DNA from: Herpetosiphon geysericola
GTDB taxonomy: Bacteria > Chloroflexota > Chloroflexia > Chloroflexales > Herpetosiphonaceae
Direction of reading: 5' to 3'
DNA: 64,000 nt
Assembly (NCBI RefSeq): GCF_001306135.1
Contig: NZ_LGKP01000021.1
Coordinates: 270,713 to 334,712, forward strand
Part shown: piece after piece, positions 18,503 to 27,191 of the stretch
Numbering within the stretch: the stretch's first letter is position 1
How the letters are laid out: each line of letters opens with the position of its first letter
Made by a program: the position numbers and the translations under genes
The notes under the pieces: generated by a model
Seen by the model: the letters and a program-made list of their open reading frames with translations, nothing else
Database searches by the model: none
What the model was told of the DNA's origin: nothing

Positions 18503-21382
18503 GTGTCCGCATATTTGGTCACTGTTTGCCCACGCGAGGCCGACAACCACGAACGGCTGTACCTTCTCGCTGGCGATCTTTCCTCAGAAGATGTCCAACG
18601 CCTGACCCTCGAATTATTGCATGATCCCGTTGCTCATACTGCTACTTGGCAAGCGCTCGACGCTGAGCTTGCTGCGCCCAACGCTGGAGCATTGGTGGAG
18701 ATTGCCTTTCGTCCAGGCGTGACCGATAACGAAGCTGAGACGATTTTAGTTGGCGCGCGCCATATTGGGATTACTGGCTTGAAACAGGCCAAAACCCTGC
18801 GCCGCGTCTATGTGTCCGCTGGCCAAGACGAAGCTGTTTTGCGTCAATACGCTGGTGAACATCTTTTAAATGATTTGATTGAAACTGCTTATATAACGCT
18901 TGAAGCTCGTAGCGCTGAACGCTTGCAGTTTTATCAACACTTATTGCAACTTCCTGCGCCACACACGCCCACGGTCACTCGCGTGGCTTTGCGTGGCGTC
19001 AGCGATAGCGAACTCGAACGGATTAGCCGTGAAGGTATTTTGGCCTTGAGTTTGGCCGAAATGCAGGCAGTTCGCGATTATTTTGAAGATTTGGGCCGCG
19101 ACCCAACTGATGGCGAGCTTGAAACCCTAGCCCAAACATGGTCGGAGCATTGCCGCCACAAAACCTTCCGCGCCACAATTAGCTATCAACAAACTGGCTC
19201 TGATGGTGCGATTGACCCAGCTTTACACCCAGCCTTGGCCGAACTCAACGCTACCAACGGCGCGACGATCAATGGCCTGCTTAACCATTATTTGCGCAGC
19301 GCCACCGATGCAGTCAGCAATGAGGCCTTGCTCTCGGCGTTTGTCGATAATGCAGGCATCGTTGCCTTCGACGAGAATTATGAAATTTCCTTCAAGGTCG
19401 AAACCCACAATCACCCTTCAGCGCTTGAGCCGTTTGGCGGCGCAAATACTGGGGTTGGTGGGGTTGTGCGCGACGTGTTGGGGGTTTCTGCTAAGCCTAT
19501 CGCCGTGACCGATGTGCTTTGTTTTGGCTACCCCGACTTGCCAGAAAGCGAGCTTTCGCAAGGCGTGCTGCACCCACGGCGGATTCGCGAAGGCGTGGTG
19601 GCTGGGGTGCGCGATTATGGCAACAAACTTGGCATTCCCAATGTCAACGGGGCAGTTTGGTATGATCATGGCTACACCGCCAACCCGTTAGTCTTCTGTG
19701 GCACGCTGGGCATTGCGCCCCGTGGCAGCCACCCACGCGGCGTTCAGCCTGGCGATGCAATTGTCGTAATCGGCGGACGCACAGGCCGTGATGGCATTCA
19801 CGGCGCAACCTTCTCGTCGGTGGAATTGACCCACGATACTGCCGAAACTGTTGGTGCTGCGGTACAAATTGGCGATCCCGTCACCGAAAAAACCGTAATC
19901 GATGTGTTGTTGCAAGCCCGCGATTTGGGCTTGTACAGCGCAATTACCGATTGTGGCGCTGGCGGGCTTTCCTCGGCAGTTGGTGAAATGGGCGAAGAAA
20001 CGGGCGCAGTTGTTGAATTGCGCGATGTGCCGCTTAAATATGCTGGCCTGCAACCTTGGGAAATTTGGATCTCCGAGGCTCAAGAGCGCATGGTCGTCTC
20101 CGTGCCGCCGCAGAATGTCCAAACCCTGCTTGATCTTTGCCGTGGCGAAGATGTTGAGGCCACCGTTATCGGCCACTTTACTGCCGATGGCGTGTTGACC
20201 GTTAAACACAACCAATTAACCGTGGTCGAGCTTGATATGGCGTTCTTGCATAGCGGTGGGGTGCAGTTTAAGCTGAATGCTGATTGGCAGCCAGCAGCAG
20301 CGCCAGCAGCAACGCCAGCCACTATCGATCACAATGCCTTGCTCAAGGCAACCTTGGGCCAGCCAATTGTGGCCAGCAACGAAAACATTGTGCGTACCTA
20401 CGACCATGAAGTGCAAGCAGCGACGGTGCTCAAGCCTTTGGTTGGCGTAGATGAAGATGGCCCAGGCGATGCTGGGGTGTTGCAACCATTGGTCGATTCA
20501 CGCCGTGGCGTGGTGCTTGGCTGTGGCCTGAATCCGTTGTATGGCAAAATCGATCCCTATTGGATGGCCTTGGCGGCGGTTGACGAAGCCTTGCGCAACA
20601 TCGTAGCTGCTGGCGGCGACCCAGAACAAACTTGGATTTTGGATAACTTCTGCTGGGGCGACCCTAAATTGCCTGACCGTTTGGCGGGCTTGGTGCGCGC
20701 TTCTGCTGGTTGTCACGATGCAGCCTTGGCTTATCGCACGCCCTTCATTTCGGGCAAAGATTCGCTGAACAACGAATATCGCGATGCAGAAGGCAAGCGG
20801 GTGGCGATTCCACCAACCTTGCTCATTTCGGCCATGGCCTTAGTACCCGATGTGTTGCAAACAATCTCGATGGATGCCAAAGCCGCTGGCAATGCGATTT
20901 ATGTGGTTGGCTTGACCCACGATGAACGCGGCGGCGCGGTCAGTGGCTTGGTTGGCGGGATTGATAATGGCGCTGTGCCCAAAGTCAATTTGGCCACCGC
21001 CCCAAGCGTGCATAAAGCTGTGCATGCGGCAATTCGCGCCAACAGCGTGCGCGCCTGCCACGATTTGAGCGAAGGCGGTTTGGCGGTTGCAGCTGCCGAA
21101 ATGGCATTTGCTGGCGGGTTTGGCTTGAACTTAGAATTAAGTGCCATGCCAACATCAACAGGCTTAAGTGCTGAGGCCTTGTTGTGGAGCGAATCGGCGA
21201 CCCGTTTCTTGGTTGAAGTTGCCCCCGAGCAAGCAGCCACGTTTGAAGCGCAACTCGGCAGCATTGCCTATGCCAAAATCGGCCAAGTGCTGGCTGAACC
21301 ACGCTTGATCATCAACGATTTGGCTGGTCAGCCGATTATTGACAGCGATTTGGCAGCACTCAAGGCTGCATGGCAAGCGTAA
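18503..21382 (+). CDS. purL: Phosphoribosylformylglycinamidine synthase, PurS-PurL fusion
   Basis: ATP-dependent amidation of FGAR to FGAM in purine synthesis. About the first 150 residues look like duplicated PurS-type ferredoxin folds (EIAFRPGVTDNEAETI; YVSAGQDEAVLRQYAGEHLL). The PurL core follows: TWSEHCRHKTF, ETHNHPSALEPFGGANTGVG, DCGAGGLSSAVGEMGEE, FISGKDSLNNEY and CHDLSEGGLAVAAAEM. 959 aa is longer than small PurL (about 740) and shorter than the one-chain Gram-negative enzyme (about 1300), because the glutaminase is separate (purQ, 23345). GTG start with CAGGAG 6 nt upstream. Confidence 0.93.
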   Translation: MSAYLVTVCPREADNHERLYLLAGDLSSEDVQRLTLELLHDPVAHTATWQALDAELAAPNAGALVEIAFRPGVTDNEAETILVGARHIGITGLKQAKTLRRVYVSAGQDEAVLRQYAGEHLLNDLIETAYITLEARSAERLQFYQHLLQLPAPHTPTVTRVALRGVSDSELERISREGILALSLAEMQAVRDYFEDLGRDPTDGELETLAQTWSEHCRHKTFRATISYQQTGSDGAIDPALHPALAELNATNGATINGLLNHYLRSATDAVSNEALLSAFVDNAGIVAFDENYEISFKVETHNHPSALEPFGGANTGVGGVVRDVLGVSAKPIAVTDVLCFGYPDLPESELSQGVLHPRRIREGVVAGVRDYGNKLGIPNVNGAVWYDHGYTANPLVFCGTLGIAPRGSHPRGVQPGDAIVVIGGRTGRDGIHGATFSSVELTHDTAETVGAAVQIGDPVTEKTVIDVLLQARDLGLYSAITDCGAGGLSSAVGEMGEETGAVVELRDVPLKYAGLQPWEIWISEAQERMVVSVPPQNVQTLLDLCRGEDVEATVIGHFTADGVLTVKHNQLTVVELDMAFLHSGGVQFKLNADWQPAAAPAATPATIDHNALLKATLGQPIVASNENIVRTYDHEVQAATVLKPLVGVDEDGPGDAGVLQPLVDSRRGVVLGCGLNPLYGKIDPYWMALAAVDEALRNIVAAGGDPEQTWILDNFCWGDPKLPDRLAGLVRASAGCHDAALAYRTPFISGKDSLNNEYRDAEGKRVAIPPTLLISAMALVPDVLQTISMDAKAAGNAIYVVGLTHDERGGAVSGLVGGIDNGAVPKVNLATAPSVHKAVHAAIRANSVRACHDLSEGGLAVAAAEMAFAGGFGLNLELSAMPTSTGLSAEALLWSESATRFLVEVAPEQAATFEAQLGSIAYAKIGQVLAEPRLIINDLAGQPIIDSDLAALKAAWQA

Positions 21383-21448
21383 TGATCCAAAGGCTTAGCG
21401 TTTTGGGCGTTAGGCCTTTGGCTTTTAACCTACAATAAGGACAAGGCT

Positions 21449-22282
21449 ATGGAAGAACGGCCACTTTTAGATCAAGAAGAATTTGGCGATGTTGTCGAGG
21501 AACGCCTAGAGCAACTTGGCGGCATCGAAGAACTAAGCCGCGAAGGCATGGAAATTCGCTTTCGCTGGCATGGACGGGCGGTCGTTTCAGAACTAGAACA
21601 TTTTTACAATGCCTATCGCCGCTCGCCAGCCCAACTCGAATCAATTTTGCAATCGCTTGAAGCAGCGGTGCGTTCGTTCGCGCCCGATCGTGGCCAAGAA
21701 CTGTGGGATGAACTCGAAGATCGGATTTACCCAATGATCAAGCCAGCCACGATGTTGCTAGAAGTTGCCGAGCGCAATTTGCCCCAACTGGTCTATCGCC
21801 CGTTTCTGGCCGATTTGATTATTTGCTATGTGATCGACGAGCCAGAGAGTGTGGCCTACATCAACGAAGAACATCTCAAAACCTGGGGTGTGCTCGAAAC
21901 CACCATCTACACCAAAGCAGTCGATAACTTGCGAACCAAAACCCTCAAGCCTGGCATGGCTCAAGTGGTGGGCGAGGGCAATCAGATGCTGTTTATCTAT
22001 TCGACCAGCGATGGTTACGATGCTTCGCGGATTTTACTGACCGATGTTTTGAACGAATGGGCCGCTTTGCTGCCTGGTAATTTGGTGCTAGGAATTCCCA
22101 ACCGCGATTTTTTGATTGGCTTTAGCGATGCCAACCCCGAAATTTTGCAGCGAATTGCCATGCAAATTGCCCAAGATGCCTACAAACTCGATTATGGCCT
22201 GAGCGATCAGCTTTGGACGGTCAAACAAGGCCAAATTTTAATTTACGAGTACGATTGGTCATCAAGCGAACGTAAAAATTAG
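21449..22282 (+). CDS. DUF1444 (YtpQ-like) protein
   Basis: 277-aa cytoplasmic protein with no signal peptide. The acidic, helical N-terminal half (LEHFYNAYRRSPAQLESIL) is followed by an alpha/beta half: RPFLADLIICYVIDEPESVAYINEEHL, LFIYSTSDGYDASRILL, and a C-terminal LGIPNRDFLIGFSD. This matches DUF1444, whose biochemical role is unknown. It sits between purL and purQ in the same direction, 67 nt after purL, and is probably cotranscribed. RBS AAGGACAAGG lies upstream. Confidence 0.78.
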   Translation: MEERPLLDQEEFGDVVEERLEQLGGIEELSREGMEIRFRWHGRAVVSELEHFYNAYRRSPAQLESILQSLEAAVRSFAPDRGQELWDELEDRIYPMIKPATMLLEVAERNLPQLVYRPFLADLIICYVIDEPESVAYINEEHLKTWGVLETTIYTKAVDNLRTKTLKPGMAQVVGEGNQMLFIYSTSDGYDASRILLTDVLNEWAALLPGNLVLGIPNRDFLIGFSDANPEILQRIAMQIAQDAYKLDYGLSDQLWTVKQGQILIYEYDWSSSERKN

Positions 22283-22297
22283 TGCGAGGTTTGGTGC

Positions 22298-23014
22298 ATG
22301 GCAACAATCTTCATTGGAATTACGGTCATTTGTTATGCCGTCGCGATGTTATTGTGGCTGCGCTTTCGCTCATACCGCTATTTGCTGGTGTTGATTGCAG
22401 GCCATTGCACCATTGTAGCTGAGCCGATTTTACAACGTTTCTATAGTTTGACTTACCCTGCTGAGGTGGCGGCACTCAGCGTTTTTGGCAATCCTGTGCC
22501 AATTTATAGTGTGCTTGCCGCCAGTTGGATTGGCGCATTGCCAGTGTTGTTGATGTATTTTGGCCAGCAGCAACAGTGGTGGACGCGCCATTATCTGACA
22601 GGGTTGGTGGCCTATATTGCGCTGGTGCTCTATCACATCATCGTGCAGGGTTTGGCGGCACGCACTGGCTTGTGGCGATATAGCCAAAGTGTCGGGGCAT
22701 GGGGCATTAATTTCTATCTGTTGATGGCGATTTTTGCTGGGCTAAGCTCATTATTGTTGTTCTATGCTATGGTTGCCACGCGCTATTATGCTGCCGAAAT
22801 CGCCGTGCCAACCTTATTGGCAGCCACAGTGCTCTCGCCGTTGGTTTGCTTTGGCGTGCTCGGCGCGCCATTTTGGCTACCACGGCTGATTGGCAGCAGC
22901 AGCAATTTTACCAAGCCAGCCTTGGTAGTGATTGCAGGCTTGGTGCTGTGGGTGGTGCATTTGGCCAGCGCTGGCATCCATGCTTCACGCCAACACCATG
23001 TGATTGAACGCTAG
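22298..23014 (+). CDS. Integral membrane protein, unknown
   Basis: 238 aa with about seven hydrophobic segments: residues 5-20, 28-42, 68-86, 100-118, 138-160, 170-192 and 208-226. The loops are short and the C-terminus basic (ASRQHHVIER). No family motif recognised. It starts 16 nt after the DUF1444 stop, so the two are cotranscribed. The 3' side is directly followed by the MITE. Confidence 0.72.
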   Translation: MATIFIGITVICYAVAMLLWLRFRSYRYLLVLIAGHCTIVAEPILQRFYSLTYPAEVAALSVFGNPVPIYSVLAASWIGALPVLLMYFGQQQQWWTRHYLTGLVAYIALVLYHIIVQGLAARTGLWRYSQSVGAWGINFYLLMAIFAGLSSLLLFYAMVATRYYAAEIAVPTLLAATVLSPLVCFGVLGAPFWLPRLIGSSSNFTKPALVVIAGLVLWVVHLASAGIHASRQHHVIER

Positions 23015-23036
23015 CAGAACATAGAACATAGATTAG

Positions 23037-23293
23037 ATGTAATGGTTCATTAGGGTATCAATCGTGGCATTCCCGCACCCCAGCCGCTTCTATCGATCGG
23101 TTTTCACTGCGCACCACGCATCCGCAGGTTGATCAACACATGCGGTTTGGTCGCGGATTGTCCTTGAGGGGATGAAAGCCCCCTGCGTCTCCCGCCTTGA
23201 GGCGGGACGGAAGGGTGGTGCGCAATCCATAGATGAACAACGAACCCTTGGATGGTATGGAAAGCGTATTGTTAATGCTACGAACCATTACAC
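23037..23293. mobile_element. MITE-like element, about 257 bp
   Basis: Imperfect terminal inverted repeats: left end ATGTAATGGTTCAT at 23037-23050, right end CGAACCATTACAC at 23281-23293. TTAG flanks both sides (23033-23036 and 23294-23297), a likely target-site duplication. Nested inside are a perfect 10-bp inverted repeat TGCGCACCAC / GTGGTGCGCA (23108-23117, 23215-23224) and the hairpin CCCGCC-TTGA-GGCGGG. It has no coding capacity. A second left end of the same family begins at 63873. Confidence 0.75.
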
Positions 23294-23344
23294 TTAGAGC
23301 ATTAACATTTGAATAATCGACCTTCACGATAAGGAACTCTGATT

Positions 23345-24115
23345 ATGACAAAGGTATTGGTGCTGCGCGCACCGGGGATTAACTGCGATGCCGAGGCCGC
23401 CGAAGCCCTCGAATTAGCGGGAGCGACAGCCGAGCGGGTTCACGTTAATCGCTTGGCCGAGGGCAGTGTTCAATTAGCCGATTATGGTATGTTGCTGATT
23501 CCTGGCGGCTTTGCCTATGGCGATCATCTGGGCGCTGGGCGCATGCTGGCGGTCGATTTGATCTATCGCTTGCGCGAGGATTTGAGCCGCTTTGTGGCTG
23601 ATGGTCGGCCAGTGCTGGGCATTTGCAACGGCTTTCAGGTGTTGGTCAAAACTGGCCTCTTGCCAAGCGATAACGTTGGTCAAGCAACCTTGATCGACAA
23701 TGCTAGCGGCAATTATGAATGTCGCTGGATCAAGCTCGGCCTCAACAGTGCCAGCCCGTGTATCTTTACCCAAGGCCTGAGTGGCACGCTCGATTTGCCA
23801 GTTGGCCACGGCGAAGGCCGCTTCCTAACCGATCAAGCTACATTTGAAAAACTCCAAGCCAACAACCAAATTGTGGTGCAATACCTTGATCAAGCAGGCC
23901 AGCCAACCATGGAATATCCAGCCAATCCCAATGGCGCATTGCATGGGATTGCGGGCATTTGCAACCCTGCGGGCAATGTGTTTGGCTTGATGCCACACCC
24001 AGACCGCGCCTTCTTGCCCCAACATCATCCGCAATGGCGCCGCCGTGGCCTCGATAAAGAAGGCCCAGGTATGGCGATTTTCCGCAATGGAGTGCGGGCA
24101 ATGGCTTTAGTTTAA
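23345..24115 (+). CDS. purQ: Phosphoribosylformylglycinamidine synthase glutaminase subunit PurQ
   Basis: Class I glutamine amidotransferase that supplies ammonia to PurL. It opens with VLVLRAPGINCDAEAAEAL. The oxyanion region IPGGFAYGDHLGAG (52-65), nucleophile LGICNGFQVL (C94) and C-terminal LMPHPDRAFLP with the catalytic His are all present. 256 aa is normal for the longer PurQ form found with PurS/PurL in archaea and some bacteria. It is split from purL by about 2 kb carrying two other genes and the MITE. RBS AAGGAAC lies upstream of the ATG. Confidence 0.94.
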   Translation: MTKVLVLRAPGINCDAEAAEALELAGATAERVHVNRLAEGSVQLADYGMLLIPGGFAYGDHLGAGRMLAVDLIYRLREDLSRFVADGRPVLGICNGFQVLVKTGLLPSDNVGQATLIDNASGNYECRWIKLGLNSASPCIFTQGLSGTLDLPVGHGEGRFLTDQATFEKLQANNQIVVQYLDQAGQPTMEYPANPNGALHGIAGICNPAGNVFGLMPHPDRAFLPQHHPQWRRRGLDKEGPGMAIFRNGVRAMALV

Positions 24116-24121
24116 CTTACG

Positions 24122-24152
24122 ATGGCGCAATAGCAAACATCTATTGCGCCAT
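24122..24152. terminator. Convergent hairpin between purQ and the ankyrin gene
   Basis: Perfect 12-bp inverted repeat ATGGCGCAATAG / CTATTGCGCCAT with a 7-nt loop, between two converging stop codons. T-runs are weak on both sides. Confidence 0.68.
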
Positions 24153-24171
24153 ATTTCGCTTCAATTAAATT

Positions 24172-25749
24172 TTAGAGCGTAGCCACTTGGTTGCGCGGCG
24201 AGCCACCCCAATTATCTAATGCATCAATATCCGCCCCGCTGGCAACCAGCATGCGCGCCGCCGCCGCTTGCTCGTGCCACAGCGCCAAGGTCAGTGGCGT
24301 GCCACCATCAGAGCCACGCGGCTCCAAGCCAGCTCCCTGCTCAATCAGATATTCGAGCGCCACCAATTGCCCAGCTTTACTAGCCCAATGCAAGGCCGTA
24401 TAGCCCCACTGATCGCGCTGATGCAATGCACGGCGCTCAGCTTCGACTAAGGCTTTAACTCGCGCAAGATCGCCCATGCCTGCAGCTAGCCAAAGGTCGG
24501 GCTTAACTCCATGCGCCAGCAAAAGCTCAACAACTGCCGAATGATCGCGCTCAACTGCTAGCCGCAATGGCGTGCGACCATAGCGATTGGGTGTATTGCC
24601 AGCTTCAGGATTCTGCTTCAGCAAAGATTCTAAAAGATCGACGCGCCCAAGCATGGCAGCACTCAATGCATCAGGCGTTGCCCCATGATTCAACAAAAGC
24701 TCGGCAGTTGAATTGTGACCATAGGCAATTGCGAGTTGCAGCGCCATCTGATTACGGTTGGTTTGAGCCTCAACATCTGCTCCATGGGCCAATAAGATTG
24801 CTACAGCAGCTTCATTGCCATTCCATGCTGCCAAATGCAAGCCAGTATGCCCGCCCTGATCGCGAATGTGGACTTGCCCTGCATCGCGAGCCAGCAGATC
24901 TTCCAAGGCTTGTTGGTCGCCAAGCAAACTAGCAGCCACGATCGGCGCTGCATAGCTATGGCCCAACAAGCGGGCTGCTAGCTCAGGCGTTGCTTGGGGT
25001 TTACGAGTTCCAGCGGCGTGGGCCGCCAAATATAGCGGCAGGCGACCATGAGCATCCACACTATTTGGATCGGCGCGCTGTTCTAGCAGCAGCTCAGCCA
25101 TAACCAAATTGCCGCGATCAGCGGCGACATGCAAGGGTGTAGCCGCTGGCGGATGGGTCTGATTGCCACTGGTACGGGCGTTAACTAAGGTCGGGTCGTT
25201 TTTGAGCAACGTAGCGGCCTGTTCATGCAAATCAAGAATAATGGCTGAGAAAATATCGACCGTTGCTCCCTGCGCAATCAGAAAATTGGCCAAATCGCGA
25301 TGATTGCCCCATTGATGACCAGGGCGGCGAATGCAACTAGCAGCCAAGTGGAGCGGAGTCTGATTCGCAGCATCAACAGCGTTGATCTCAGCGCCATGTT
25401 CAAGTAAGGTGCTAATAATGTCGGGGCGCGTGACCCAGCGCACCATCGCATGCAGAGGAGTCGCGCCATAGAGATCGCGGGCATTTGGGTCAGCTCCCAA
25501 CTCAAGTAACTGCTTGACCAAACGCAGCTCGCCATTCCAAGCAGCAAGGTGCAGTGGCGTTTGGCCAAGCCGCGCATTCGCATATTGCTCAGGATGGGCA
25601 GGCATAACAGCCTCAACAGTTACTGGCTTAGTGGGCTTGAAACTGGTGGTTGCTAGCGCTGGCTGGGCCGCCAGAATTACGCTAACATTTGAGCTTTGAC
25701 CTGAACCAAGGGCCTCGAAAAGCTGCGCTTCGATCGTCAAATTATCCAT
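24172..25749 (-). CDS. Ankyrin-repeat protein
   Basis: 525-aa repeat protein of about thirteen ankyrin units of roughly 33 residues, for example GQTPLHLAAWNGELRLVKQL, GADPNARDLYGATPLHAMV and GHTGLHLAAWNGNEAAVAIL. Some central units are degenerate (HSYAAPIVAASLLGDQQALE). No signal peptide, no membrane helix and no catalytic domain, so it is probably an intracellular protein-binding scaffold. RBS AAGGAG precedes the ATG. The first 50 residues are a non-repeat cap. No partner gene is evident next to it. Confidence 0.92.
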   Translation of the reverse strand: MDNLTIEAQLFEALGSGQSSNVSVILAAQPALATTSFKPTKPVTVEAVMPAHPEQYANARLGQTPLHLAAWNGELRLVKQLLELGADPNARDLYGATPLHAMVRWVTRPDIISTLLEHGAEINAVDAANQTPLHLAASCIRRPGHQWGNHRDLANFLIAQGATVDIFSAIILDLHEQAATLLKNDPTLVNARTSGNQTHPPAATPLHVAADRGNLVMAELLLEQRADPNSVDAHGRLPLYLAAHAAGTRKPQATPELAARLLGHSYAAPIVAASLLGDQQALEDLLARDAGQVHIRDQGGHTGLHLAAWNGNEAAVAILLAHGADVEAQTNRNQMALQLAIAYGHNSTAELLLNHGATPDALSAAMLGRVDLLESLLKQNPEAGNTPNRYGRTPLRLAVERDHSAVVELLLAHGVKPDLWLAAGMGDLARVKALVEAERRALHQRDQWGYTALHWASKAGQLVALEYLIEQGAGLEPRGSDGGTPLTLALWHEQAAAARMLVASGADIDALDNWGGSPRNQVATL

Positions 25750-25858
25750 TGAAACTCCTTTTCTGCTCGATCCACCAATTTTGGGGAGTTCAACTATACG
25801 CGATCAATATACGCACGTCAAAGCCTAGTTTTGCCATGCTTGGCCCTTGGTTAAGCTT

Positions 25859-25898
25859 AAAAAACGGCCTTGATCAATCAGCTCGATCAAGGCCGTTT
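25859..25898 (-). terminator. Intrinsic terminator of the secreted alpha-barrel protein gene
   Basis: On the minus strand AAACGGCCTTGATC pairs perfectly with GATCAAGGCCGTTT and runs into TTTTTT, just behind the stop codon at 25905. Confidence 0.92.
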
Positions 25899-25904
25899 GG
25901 CAAT

Positions 25905-26996
25905 TTACGCCAATTTGCGCAGGCGCAGGCCAACTAAGACACAGGTGGCAAGCCCACCAAGAATAATCGGCAAAGCAAGGTCTGAGTCTGAGCCAGCATC
26001 TGGCAGCATAATCGGCAGCCCAGGCTGAGGAATGGGCGTAGCCGTTGCACCGTCGCTTGGAACCAAGGTTGGAGTAAGCGTAATTCCAACCTGCGCAAGC
26101 TCAATCAATGGATAGGTCGTATGCAGCAAGGCAGGGATAGCCGAGCAGGTTGAAATCGTATCTGGCTGTGGAGTCGCTGAATCATGGACAAAGCCACCAT
26201 CTCCCATCTGCAAGCGACTCAAGGCTTTGAATGGATTCGAGTTTGCATCGGCCCATGGTGCTTCATTGGGGTTGCCGCCGGTCGCCAAAATCGCTTGGAT
26301 GGCCAAGGCGGTTGAAACAGCATCTTTAAACGCCGCTGGGGGAAAGTTGCGATTCTGCATAAACCCACGATCACTATCTTGTTGGGTTTGTAAGTAGGCC
26401 AAACCACGGGTAATCGCAGCGGATTGCTGTTGATCAGCGGCAACTAAGGCTTGAATCAGCAAGGAGGTGGTTTGGGTATTTGTAGCCCATGCCCCGTCGG
26501 CAGCCTGCTTATCGAAGATCGTTTGAATTGCTTGGGGTTCGATCTGCTCACCAGCTGCGTTCAACGCCAAGATTGCTAAGCCATGGGCGGTTAAATTTTC
26601 GCCATACATTCCCGTAGTTGGATCGTAGTGATTAACGATCGCAGCCACTAAATCAACGCCCGCAACAGAGCGCGGATTATGGCCGGTGAGTAATTGGGCC
26701 ATCACAAATGCGGCAGCTTTATCAGGATCGTTTGCATAGTTGGCAGCATTTTGCTCAATAAATTGCTGGGTTGCTGGCGCAAGTTGATAGCCTGCGGCCT
26801 TCAAGGCATACACCGAGCATGCCGTTGGATCAACGGGATAGAAATAATACGAACTAAAACTACCGTCTGCCTGCTGTTGGCGCTGGAGCCAATCTGCACC
26901 GCGATTGTTATTTCGCGTTTGCGCAGCAATTGGGACCGCTACCAAGAAACCGATTAAGGCCAACAGCCAACGATAACGAACCATAGTTTGAAGCAT
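25905..26996 (-). CDS. Secreted prenyltransferase/squalene-cyclase-like alpha-barrel repeat protein with LPDAG anchor
   Basis: 363-aa exported protein. Signal peptide MLQTMVRYRWLLALIGFLVA followed by AAQT. The body has repeats of the alpha/alpha-toroid type: ADWLQRQQQADGSFSSYYFY, ILALNAAGEQIEPQAIQ, GAWATNTQTTSLLIQALVAA and LSRLQMGDGGFVHDSA. The same fold occurs in squalene cyclases, prenyltransferase beta subunits and cobalamin-binding intrinsic factor. No DxDD catalytic motif is seen. The C-terminus has IMLPDAGSDSD, a hydrophobic helix and RLRKLA, a sorting-signal layout. Start ATG 26996 is chosen for AGGAGG at 27004-27009; a longer reading from 27113 puts residues in front of the signal peptide. 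Confidence 0.82.
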   Translation of the reverse strand: MLQTMVRYRWLLALIGFLVAVPIAAQTRNNNRGADWLQRQQQADGSFSSYYFYPVDPTACSVYALKAAGYQLAPATQQFIEQNAANYANDPDKAAAFVMAQLLTGHNPRSVAGVDLVAAIVNHYDPTTGMYGENLTAHGLAILALNAAGEQIEPQAIQTIFDKQAADGAWATNTQTTSLLIQALVAADQQQSAAITRGLAYLQTQQDSDRGFMQNRNFPPAAFKDAVSTALAIQAILATGGNPNEAPWADANSNPFKALSRLQMGDGGFVHDSATPQPDTISTCSAIPALLHTTYPLIELAQVGITLTPTLVPSDGATATPIPQPGLPIMLPDAGSDSDLALPIILGGLATCVLVGLRLRKLA

Positions 26997-27191
26997 GCCA
27001 ATACCTCCTAGAACACACAGCTCAGCCAAGAAGCAGGGCCAGATTCTCAATTCTTGGGCTGATTGCTTTATTATGGAAAACAAATGCCTAGCTAGGTATA
27101 GGACTAAGGTCATGGTTTTTTAAGTATTAAACCAAAAAGACCCTTGATGCTTGATTGGCACCAAGGGTCTGATTTCGATGCGGTGTTGTAC

